This document shows positions 53,401 to 64,000 of a stretch of 64,000 nt of DNA, piece by piece. The notes beneath the pieces are model-generated. The model was not told where the DNA came from. It searched no databases and was given only the letters and a program-made list of their open reading frames with translations. Location: contig CAIIXF020000008.1 in assembly GCA_903813345.2 (NCBI GenBank), forward strand, positions 34,682,867-34,746,866, written 5' to 3'. Position numbers and translations under genes: made by a program. The stretch is from Owenia fusiformis (lineage: Eukaryota; Annelida; Polychaeta; Sabellida; Oweniidae). Numbering within the stretch: the stretch's first letter is position 1; the number at the start of each line of letters is the position of its first letter.

Positions 53401-56400
53401 TGCCATTGCCAAAAAGATTACAACTGTGCCTACATACTAGCTTACTGACTCGTCATGATCACAATTGTGTTGGGACTACATTTATTTTGAATACTACTTT
53501 TTTTCTATTCAGCGGAAGTGACGTATGTAGGGCATTTTGGCCTAATAGCCACATGGTTGGATGATTTCTGGCTTTAAATTGCGTTTTTTCCAATTTACTA
53601 GAGTTTTTCAAGTAGTTTTTTGTGCAGTTAAGAATATTCTGACAGCAATTATGAAAATATGGCTACTTCATCACCCCTGGGGTCATTTTCCAAGAACCCA
53701 ATGGTTTTCCTTTAAATTTGACTAGTTTTTCATTTACATCATGAAATCCACTGCCTGATGGTGACATTTTCAGTATCGTGTCAAGAAATTGAGTATTTTA
53801 TTGCATATTGCAATTTTTAGCCAAAATCACTGAACCGTGAACTAGAAAATTGGACAAATTGACCCACTTTTTGGCAAAATCTTACTAAAATCATCACTTT
53901 TTCATACTTTATTCATTCAACAACCTCCTGATTTGAAAAATGATGACAAATTTGATCAGTTTTGACTCTGGCCTAGAGAATTGGGACTTTTGAGATATTT
54001 TTAGCTCGAATGTAGTCATTCAGAGTGAACAAATACATCAAAAATTGACACTTAACTCACCAATTTCTGACTGCACCCCCGATATGTACCTTCTTTCTAT
54101 ACTGGAAACCATAAGATGGGAAATTCAATCTTTATGATGAATAGCAACTCGTTGGCTTCCCCATTTACGACAACAAATGACATTTAGGGGTCACTAAGGA
54201 CAAAATTGTAGCCAAATATCGTCAAAATCAGTGGTTTTTGGGGTAAAAAGCGAAAACTGCTGATTCAGCAAAAACATTAAATTTGTTCATGAAAATTCCC
54301 CTTTTTGCCTCCGTCCAAAATATGTTTCACACTAATAACCTCAATTCTGGTCGCTTCTGAGTAGTTTTTAAAAATTTTGGTCACTTTCACATGTGACTAA
54401 TAGGCAAAACTGCCCTAATTCACGTCACCATACTAGTCAATGGGCAAAAGGGCAAACGCCCTGACTTTTTATCTCGAGTTATGGATTTATGTGCCTCACT
54501 GGCCTATCTGAGGTTCTAAAGCTATGTCTAAGCTACATCTTGACACTAAACTCGATAGGGGCCAATCATCTACTTTTTGAAATAATTGGTCAATTGTGAC
54601 ACTACCCCCTCTCTCTGCAGACACAAATTGAAATTCACAAAAATGAAGGCAAAATTAATACGCCACTTGACTCGAAATTTTCCTTCAGATAACCCAAATA
54701 ACGCATTTTCAGAAGAAATGGCATGTTGCCATTGCAAAAAGATTACAACTGTGCCTACATACTAGCTTACTGACTCGTCATGATCACAATTGTGTTGGGA
54801 CTACATTTATTTTTGAATACTACTTTTTTCTATTCAGCGGAAGTGACGTATTAGGGCATTTTGGCCTAATAGCCACATGGTTGGATGATTTCTGGCTTTT
54901 AAATTGCGTTTTTTCCAATTTACTAGAGTTTTTCAAGTAGTTTTGTGCAGTTTAGAATATTCTGACAGCAATTATGAAAAATATGGCTACATCATCACCC
55001 CTGGGGTCATTTTTCCAAGAACCCAATGGTTTCCTTTAAATTTGACTAGTTTTTCATTTACATCATGAAATCCACTGCCTGATGGTGACATTTTCAGTAT
55101 CGTGTCAAGAAATTGAGTATTTTATTGCATATTGCAATTTTTAGCAAAATCACTGAACCCGTGAAATAGAAAATTGGACAAATTTGACCCACTTTTTGGC
55201 AAAATCTTACTAAAATCATCACTTTTTCATACTTTATTCCATTCAACAACCTCCTGATTTGAAAAAATGATGACAAAATTTGATCAGTTTTGACTCTGGC
55301 CTAGAGGAATTGGGACTTTTGAGATATTTTTAGCTCGAATGTAGTCATTCAGAGTGAACAAATACATCAAAAATTGACACTTAACTCACCAATTTCTGAC
55401 TGCACCCCGATATGTACCTTCTTTCTATACTGGAAACCATAAGATGGAAATTCAATCTTTATGATGAATAGCAACTCGTTGGCTTCCCCATTTACGACAA
55501 CAAATGACATTTAGGGGTCACTAAGGACAAAATTGTAGCCAAATATCGTCAAAATCAGTGGTTTTTGGGGTAAAAGCGAAAACTGCTGATTCAGCAAAAA
55601 CATTAAATTTGTTCATGAAAATTCCCCTTTTTGCCTCCGTCCAAAATATGTTTCACACTAATAAACCTCAATTCTGGTCGATTCTGAGTAGTTTTAAAAA
55701 TTTTGGTCACTTTCACATGTGACTAATAGGCAAAACTGCCCTAATTCACGTCACCATACTAGTCAATGGGCAAAAGGGCAACGCCTGACTTTTTATCTCG
55801 AGTTATGGATTTATGTGGCCTCACTGGCCTATCTGAGGTTCTAAAGCTATGTCTAAGCTACATCTTGACACTAAACTCGATAGGGGCCAATCATCTACTT
55901 TTTGAAATAATTGGTCAATTGTGACACTAACCCCCTCTCTCTGCAGACACAAATTGAAATTCACAAAATGAAGGCAAAATTAATACGCCACTTGACTCGA
56001 AATTTTCCTTCAGATAACCCAAATAAACGCATTTTCAGAAGAAATGGCATGTTGCCATTGCAAAAAGATTACAACTGTGCCTACATACTAGCTTACTGAC
56101 TCGTCATGATCACAATTGTGTTGGGACTACATTTATTTTTGAATACTACTTTTTTCTATTCAGCGGAAGTGACGTATTAGGGCATTTTGGCCTAATAGCC
56201 ACATGGTTGGATGATTTCTGGCTTTAAATTGCGTTTTTCCAATTTACTAGAGTTTTCAAGTAGTTTTGTGCAGTTTAAGAATATTCTGACAGCAATTATG
56301 AAAAATATGGCTACTTCATCACCCCTGGGGTCATTTTTTCCAAGAACCCAATGGTTTTCCTTTAAATTTGACTAGTTTTTTCATTTACATCATGAAATCC

Positions 56401-58384
56401 ACTGCCTGATGGTGACATTTTTCAGTATCGTGTCAAGAAATTGAGTATTTTATGCATATTGCAATTTTTAGCCAAAATCACTGAACCGTGAACTAGAAAA
56501 TTGGACAAATTTGACCCACCTTTTTGGCAAAATCTTACTAAACTCATCACTTTGTTCCTACTTTATTCCATTCAACAACCTCCTGATTGAAAAATGATGA
56601 CAAATTTGATCAGTTTTAGTCTGACTCTGGCCTAGAGAATTGGGACTTTTGAGATATTTTAGCTCGAATGTAGTAATTCAGAGTGAACAAATACATCAAA
56701 AATTGACACTTAACTCAACCAATTTCTGACTGCACCCCCGATATGGTACCTTCTTCTATACTGGAAACCATAAGATGGGAAATTCAATCTTTATGATGAA
56801 TAGAAACTCGTTGGCTTCCCCATTTCCGACAACAAATGACATTTAGGGGTCACTAAGGACAAAATTGTAGCCAAATATCGTCAAAATCACGTGGTTTTTG
56901 GGGTGTAAAAAGCGAAAACTGCTGATTCAGCAAAACATTAAATTTGTTCATGAAAATTCCCCTTTTTGCCTCCGTCCAAAATATGTTTCACACTAATAAA
57001 CCTCAATCTGGTCGATTCTGAGTAGTTTTAAAAAATTTTGGTCACTTTCACATGTGACTAATAGGCAAAACTGCCCTAATTCACGTCACCATACTAGTCA
57101 ATGGGCAAAGGGCAAACGCCTGACTTTTTATCTCGAGTTATGGATTTATGTGGCCTCACTGGCCTATCTGAGGTTCTAAAGCTATGTCTAAGCTACATCT
57201 TGACACTAAACTCAATAGGGGCAATCATCTACTTTTTGAAATAATTGGTCAATTGTGACACTACCCCCTCTCTCTGCAGACACAAATTGAAATTCACAAA
57301 AATGAAGGCAAAATTAATACGCCACTTGACTCGAAATTTTCCTTCAGATAACCCAAATAAACGCATTTTCAGAAGAAATGGCATGTTGCCATTGCAAAAA
57401 GATTACAACTGTGCCTACATACTAGCTTACTGACTCGTCATGATCACAATTGTGTTGGGACTACATTTATTTTTGAATACTACTTTTTTCTATTCAGCGG
57501 AAGTGACGTATTAGGGCATTTTGGCCTAATAGCCACATGGTGGATGATTTCTGGCTTTAAATTGCGTTTTTCCAATTTACTAGAGTTTTTCAAGTAGTTT
57601 TGTGCAGTTAAGAATATTCTGACAGCATTATGAAAATATGGCTACTTCATCACCCCTGGGGTCATTTTTCCAAGAACCCAATGGTTTTCCTTTAAATTGA
57701 CTAGTTTTTCATTTACATCATGAAATCCACTGCCTGATGGTGACATTTTTCAGTATCGTGTCAAGAAATTGAGTATTTTATTGCATATTGCAATTTTTAG
57801 CCAAAATCACTGAACCGTGAACTAGAAAATTGGACAAATTTGACCCACTTTTTGGCAAAAATCTTACTAAAATCATCACTTTTCATACTTTATTCCATTC
57901 AACAACCTCCTGATTTGAAAATGATGACAAATTTGATCAGTTTTGACCTCTGGCCTAGAGAATTGGGACTTTTGAGATATTTTTAGCTCGAATGTAGTCA
58001 TCCGAGTGAACAAATACATCAAAAATTGACACTTAACTCACCAATTTCTGACTGCACCCCCGATATGTACCTTCTTTCTATACTGGAAACCATAAGATGG
58101 GAAATTCAATCTTTATGATGAATAGCAACTCGTTGGCTTCCCCATTTACGACAACAAATGACATTTAGGGGTCACTAAGGACAAAATTGTAGCCAAATAT
58201 CGTCAAAATCAGTGGTTTTTGGGGTAAAAAGCGAAAACTGCTGATTCAGCAAAAACATTAAATTTGTTCATGAAAATTCCCCTTTTTGCCTCCGTCCAAA
58301 ATATGTTTCACACTAATAAACCTCAATTCTGGTCGATTCTGAGTAGTTTTAAAAAATTTGGTCACTTTCACATGTGACTAATAG
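50416..58384. repeat. array units 36-41 (L x6), with frequent indels
   Basis: Unit starts at 50416, 51747, 53076, 54404, 55730 and 57065; lengths 1331, 1329, 1328, 1326, 1335 and 1320. The first change is an extra T in a T run near 50921. Most changes are one-base gains or losses in homopolymers. Confidence 0.92.
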
Positions 58385-61300
58385 CCACATGGTTGGATGA
58401 TTTCTGGCTTAAATTGCGTTTTTCCAATTTACTAGAGTTTTTCAAGTAGTTTGTGTGCAGTTTAAGAATATTCTGACAGCAATTATGAAAAATATGGCTA
58501 CTTCATCACCCCTGGGGTCATTTTTCCAAGAACCCAATGGTTTTCCTTTAAATTTGACTAGTTTTTCATTTACATCATGAAATCCACTGCCTGATGGTGA
58601 CATTTTTCAGTATCGTGTCAAGAAATTGAGTATTTTATTGCATATTGCAATTTTTAGCCAAAATCACTGAACCGTGAACCAGAAAATTGGACAAATTTGA
58701 CCCACTTTTTGGCAAAATCTTACTAAAATCATCACTTTTTCATACTTTATTCCATTCAACAACCTCCTGATTTGAAAAATGATGACAAATTTGATCAGTT
58801 TTGACTCTGGCCTAGAGAATTGGGACTTTTGAGATATTTTTAGCTCGAATGTAGTCATTCAGAGTGAACAAATACATCAAAATTGACACTTAACTCACCA
58901 ATTTCTGACTGCACCCCCGATATGTACCTTCTTTCTATACTGGAAACCATAAGATGGGAAATTCAATCTTTATGATGAATAGCAACTCGTTGGCTTCCCC
59001 ATTTACGACAACAAATGACATTTAGGGGTCACTAAGGACAAAATTGTAGCCAAATATCGTCAAAATCAGTGGTTTTTGGGGTAAAAGCGAAAACTGCTGA
59101 TTCAGCAAAAACATTAAATTTGTTCATGAAAATTCCCCTTTTTGCCTCCGTCCAAAATATGTTTCACACTAATAAACCTCAATTCTGGTTGATTCTGAGT
59201 AGTTTAACAAATTTTGGTCACTTTCACATGTGACTAATAGCAAAACTGCCCTAATTCACGTCACCATACTAGTCAATGGGCAAAAGAGGCAAACGCCTGA
59301 CTTTTTATCTCGAGTTATGGATTTATGTGGCCTCACTGGCCTATCTGAGGTTCTAAAGCTATGTCTAAGCTACATCTGACACTAAACTCGATAGGGGCCA
59401 ATCTCTACTTTTGAAATAATTGGTCAATTGTGACCATACCCCCTCTCTCTGCAGACACAAATTGAAATTCACAAAAATGAAGGCAAAATAATACGCCACT
59501 TGACTCGAAATTTCCTTCAGATAACCCAAATAAACGCATTTTCAGAAGAAATGGCATGTTGCCATTGCAAAAAGATTACAACTGTGCCTACATACTAGCT
59601 TACTGACTCGTCATGATCACAATTGTGTTGGGACTACATTTATTTTTGAATACTACTTTTTTCTATTCAGCGGAAGTGACGTATTAGGGCATTTTGGCCT
59701 AATAGCCACATGGTTGGATGATTTCTGGCTTTAAATTGCGTTTTTTTCCAATTTACTAGAGTTTTTCAAGTAGTTTTGTGCAGTTTAAGAATATTCTGAC
59801 AGCAATTATGAAAAATATGGCTACTTCATTACCCCTGGGGTCATTTTTCCAAGAACCCAATGGTTTTCCTTTAAATTTGACTAGTTTTTCATTTACATCA
59901 TGAAATCCACTGCCTGATGGTGACATTTTTCAGTATCGTGTCAAGAATTGAGTATTTTATTGCATATTGCGATTTTTAGCCAAAATCACTGAACCGTGAA
60001 CCAGAAAATTGGACAAATTTGACCCACTTTTTGGCAAAATCTTACTAAAATCATCACTTTTTTCATACTTTATCCCTTCAACACCTCCTGATTTGAAAAA
60101 TGATGAAAATTTGATCATTTTTGACTCTGGCCTAGAGAATTGGGACTTTTGAGATATTTTTAGCTCGAATGTAGTCATTCAGAGTGAACAAATACATCAA
60201 AATTGACACATTAACTCACCAATTCTGACTGCACCCCCGATATATACTTCTTTTCTATACTGGAAACCATAAGATGGGAAATTCAATCTTATGATGAATA
60301 GCAACTCGTTGGCTTCCCCATTTACGACAAAAATGACATTTAGGGGTCACTAAGGACAAAATTGTAGCCAAATATCGTCAAAATCAGTGGTTTTTGGGGT
60401 TTGGTTAAAAAGCGAAAACTGCTGATCAGCAAAAACATTAAATTTGTTCATGAAAATTCCCCTTTTTGCCTCCGTCCAAAATATGTTCACACTAATAAAC
60501 TTCAATTCTGGTCTGGTTCTGAGATAGTTTTAAAAAATTTTGGTCACTTTCACATGTGACTAATAGCCACATGGTTGGATGATTTCTGGCTTTAAATTGC
60601 GTTTTTCCAATTTACTAGAGTTTTTCAAGTAGTTTGTGCAGTTTAAGATATTCTGACAGCAATTATGAAAAATATGGCTACTCATACCCCTGGGTCATTT
60701 TTCCAAGAACCCAATGGTTTCCTTTAAATTTGACTCGTTTTTCATTTACATCATGAAATCCACTGCCTGATGGTGACATTTTTCAGTATCGTGTCAAGAA
60801 ATTGAGTAGTTTATTGCATATTGCATTTTTAAGCCAAATCACTGAACCCGTGAACCAGAAAATTGGACAAATTTGACCCACTTTTTGGCAAAAATCTACT
60901 AAATCATCACTTTTTTCATCCTTTATTCCATTCAACAACCTCCTGATTTGAAAAATGATGACAAATTTGATCAGTTTTGACTCTGGCCTAGAGAATTGGA
61001 CTTTTGAGATATTTTTAGCTCGAATGTAGTCATTCAGAGTGAACAAATACATCAAAAATTGACACTTAACTCACCAATTTCTGACTGCACCCCCGATATG
61101 TACCTTCTTTCTATACTGGAAACCATAAGATGGAAATTCAATCTTTATGATGAATAGCAACTCGTTGGCTTCCCCATTTACGACAACAAATGACATTTAG
61201 GGGTCACTAAGGACAAATTGTAGCCAAATATCGTCAAAATCAGTGGTTTTTGGGGTAAAAAGCGAAAACTGCTGATTCAGCAAAAACATTAAATTTGTTC

Positions 61301-63591
61301 ATGAAAATTCCCCTTTTTGCCTCCGTCCAAATATGTTTCACACTAATAAACTTCAATTCTGGCGATTCTGAGTAGTTTTAAAAATTTTGGTCACTTTCAC
61401 ATGTGACTAATAGGCAAAACTGCCCTAATTCACGTCACCATACTAGTCAATGGGCAAAAGGGCAAACGCCTGACTTTTTATCTCGAGTTATGGATTTATG
61501 TGGCCTCACTGGCCTATCTGAGGTTCTAAAGCTATGTCTAAGCTACATCTTGACACTAAACTCAATAGGGGCCAATCATCTACTTTTTGAAATAATTGGT
61601 CAATTGTGACACTACCCCCTCTCTCTGCAGACACAAATTGAAATTCACAAAATGAAGGCAAAATTAATACGCCACTTGACTCGAAATTTTCCTTCAGATA
61701 ACCCAAATAAACGCATTTTCAGAAGAAATGGCATGTTGCCATTGCAAAAAGATTACAACTGTGCCTACATACTAGCTTACTGACTCGTCATGATCACAAT
61801 TGTGTTGGGACTACATTTATTTTTGAATACTACTTTTTTCTATTCAGCGGAAGTGACGTATTAGGGCATTTTGGCCTAATAGCCACATGGTTGGATGATT
61901 TCTGGCTTTAAATTGCGTTTTTCCAATTTACTAGAGTTTTTCAAGTAGTTTTGTGCAGTTTAAGAATATTCTGACAGCAATTATGAAAAATATGGCTACT
62001 TCATTACCCCTGGGGTCATTTTTCCAAGAACCCAATGGTTTTCCTTTAAATTTGACTAGTTTTTCATTTACATCATGAAATCCACTGCCTGATGGTGACA
62101 TTTTTCAGTATCGTGTCAAGAAATTGAGTATTTTATTGCATATTGCAATTTTTAGCCAAAATCACTGAACCGTGAACCAGAAAATTGGACAAATTTGGCC
62201 CACTTTTTGGCAAAATCTTACTAAAATCATCACTTTTTCATACTTTATTCCATTCAACAACCTCCTGATTTGAAAAATGATGACAAATTTGATCAGTTTT
62301 GACTCTGGCCTAGAGAATTGGGACTTTTGAGATATTTTTAGCTCGAATGTAGTCATTCAGAGTGAACAAATACATCAAAATTGACACTTAACTCACCAAT
62401 TTCTGACTGCACCCCCGATATGTACCTTCTTTCTATACTGGAAACCATAAGATGGAAATTCAATCTTTATGATGAATAGCAACTCGTTGGCTTCCCCATT
62501 TACGACAACAAATGACATTTAGGGGTCACTAAGGACAAAATTGTAGCCAAATATCGTCAAAATCAGTGGTTTTTGGGGTAAAAAGCGAAAACTGCTGATT
62601 CAGCAAAAACATTAAATTTGTTCATGAAAATTCCCCTTTTTGCCTCCGTCCAAAATATGTTTCACACTAATAAACCTCAATTCTGGTCGATTCTGAGTAG
62701 TTTTAAAAATTTTGGTCACTTTCACATGTGACTAATAGCCACATGGTTGGATGATTTCTGGCTTTAATTGCGTTTTTCCAATTTACTAGAGTTTTCAAGT
62801 AGTTTTGTGCAGTTTAAGAATATTCTGACAGCAATTATGAAAAATATGGCTACTTCATCACCCCTGGGGTCATTTTTCCAAGAACCCAATGGTTTTCCTT
62901 TAAATTTGACTAGTTTTTCATTTACATCATGAAATCCACTGCCTGATGGTGACATTTTTCAGTATCGTGTCAAGAATTGAGTATTTTATTGCATATTGCA
63001 ATTTTTAGCCAAAATCACTGAACCGTGAACCAGAAAATTGGACAAATTTGGCCCACTTTTTGGCAAAATCTTACTAAAATCATCACTTTTTCATACTTTA
63101 TTCCATTCAACAACCTCCTGATTTGAAAAATGATGACAAATTTGATCAGTTTTGACTCTGGCCTAGAGAATTGGGACTTTTGAGATATTTTTAGCTCGAA
63201 TGTAGTCATTCAGAGTGAACAAATACATCAAAATTGACACTTAACTCACCAATTTCTGACTGCACCCCCGATATGTACCTTCTTTCTATACTGGAAACCA
63301 TAAGATGGAAATTCAATCTTTATGATGAATAGCAACTCGTTGGCTTCCCATTTACGACAACAAATGACATTTAGGGGTCACTAAGGACAAAATTGTAGCC
63401 AAATATCGTCAAAATCAGTGGTTTTTGGGGTAAAAAGCGAAAACTGCTGATTCAGCAAAAACATTAAATTTGTTCATGAAAATTCCCCTTTTTGCCTCCG
63501 TCCAAAATATGTTTCACACTAATAAACTTCAATTCTGGGCGATTCTGAGTAGTTTTAAAAAATTTTGGTCACTTTCACATGTGACTAATAG
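58385..63591. repeat. array units 42-46 (S L S L S), diverged
   Basis: Unit starts at 58385 (S, 856 bp), 59241 (L, 1326), 60567 (S, 847), 61414 (L, 1325) and 62739 (S, 853). All five share GAACCAGAAAA where the upstream units have GAACTAGAAAA. Confidence 0.92.
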
Positions 63592-64000
63592 GCAAAACTG
63601 CCCTAATTCACGTCACCATACTAGTCAATGGGCAAAAGGGCAAACGCCTGACTTTTTATCTCGAGTTATGGATTTATGTGGCCTCACTGGCCTATCTGAG
63701 GTTCTAAAGCTATGTCTAAGCTACATCTTGACACTAAACTCAATAGGGGCCAATCATCTACTTTTTGAAATAATTGGTCAATTGTGACACTACCCCCTCT
63801 CTCTGCAGACACAAATTGAAATTCACAAAAATGAAGGCAAAATTAATACGCCACTTGACTCGAAATTTTCCTTCAGATAACCCAAATAAACGCATTTTCA
63901 GAAGAAATGGCATGTTGCCATTGCAAAAAGATTACAACTGTGCCTACATACTAGCTTACTGACTCGTCATGATCACAATTGTGTTGGGACTACATTTATT
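63592..64000. repeat. array unit 47 (L, cut by the window end)
   Basis: Begins with T at 63592 and runs off the window. It shares ACTCAATAGGGG with units 41 and 45 in place of ACTCGATAGGGG. Confidence 0.92.

Larger units (their letters stand above)
8601..64000. repeat. giant two-length tandem satellite array (L = 1329 bp, S = 859 bp), open at the right edge
   Basis: There are 47 head-to-tail units in view: 34 L (the last one cut by the window end) and 13 S. In order: LLL SS LLL S LLLL S L S L S LL S L S LLLLLL SS LLLLLLLLLL S L S L S L. L equals S plus one 470-bp block. Units 1-35 (8601-50415) sum exactly to 25 x 1329 + 10 x 859 bp, so no net indel occurs in them, and the sequence looks identical by eye. 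From unit 36 on, indels and substitutions appear. The unit matches no rRNA, histone or other gene family that I know. The array continues past 64000. Confidence 0.97.

Noticed and set aside
58664-58858. Minus-strand ORFs of 60-90 codons in B of the right-hand units
   Set aside because: They are open mainly because of the CTAGAAAA to CCAGAAAA change or scattered indels. The main homogeneous units do not have them.
8601-64000. CRISPR array, rDNA, histone or snRNA tandem array
   Set aside because: Units are far too long and continuous for CRISPR, and no rRNA, histone or snRNA sequence is visible in the unit.

Overview
The window is animal nuclear DNA: A+T-rich, with spliced genes, several DNA transposons and a very large satellite array. 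I cannot name the species. The two recognisable genes are peripherin-2/ROM1-type tetraspanins with the same intron positions and phases as the vertebrate genes. This fits a bilaterian, perhaps an invertebrate deuterostome; the phylum is inference only.

Layout. (1) 1-4470, minus strand: two tandem peripherin-like tetraspanin genes. The distal copy (start codon at 4470) is complete in three exons, 4470-3902, 3765-3534 and 2561-2376, giving 328 residues. The proximal copy (start codon at 1454) shows exons 1454-886 and 676-445; its third exon should lie beyond base 1. Each has paired CRE-like palindromes 170-250 bp upstream. Two short non-autonomous DNA transposons sit in their second introns: a TA-flanked element at 203-439 and a TTAA-flanked fold-back element at 2620-2802. 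(2) 4471-5834: mostly unexplained sequence, with one doubtful 74-codon plus-strand ORF at 5133-5357. (3) 5842-8262: a non-autonomous DNA transposon of about 1.2 kb (ends CAAGGG...CCCTTG, 7-bp target duplication) that carries a second full copy of itself. (4) 8601 to the window end: more than 55 kb of tandem repeats, 47 units in view, continuing past 64000.

The array has two unit types. L units are 1329 bp and S units 859 bp. They differ only by a 470-bp block, which is a 463-bp segment with imperfect terminal inverted repeats plus one copy of a 7-bp direct repeat CTAATAG. I call this segment T and the remainder B. The simplest reading is that T is a MITE-like transposon inserted into the centre of a small palindrome in B. 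The array's left border falls exactly on T's left terminus, so T may instead have helped found the array. The first 35 units (8601-50415) have exactly the expected lengths and look identical. From about 50.9 kb single-base indels become frequent. Some are shared between units and so look like real variation; many are isolated and resemble uncorrected long-read errors.

The genes and the array show no sign of acting together. No rRNA, tRNA, CRISPR array or retroelement was recognised, and the small ORFs repeated through the array are not supported as genes.
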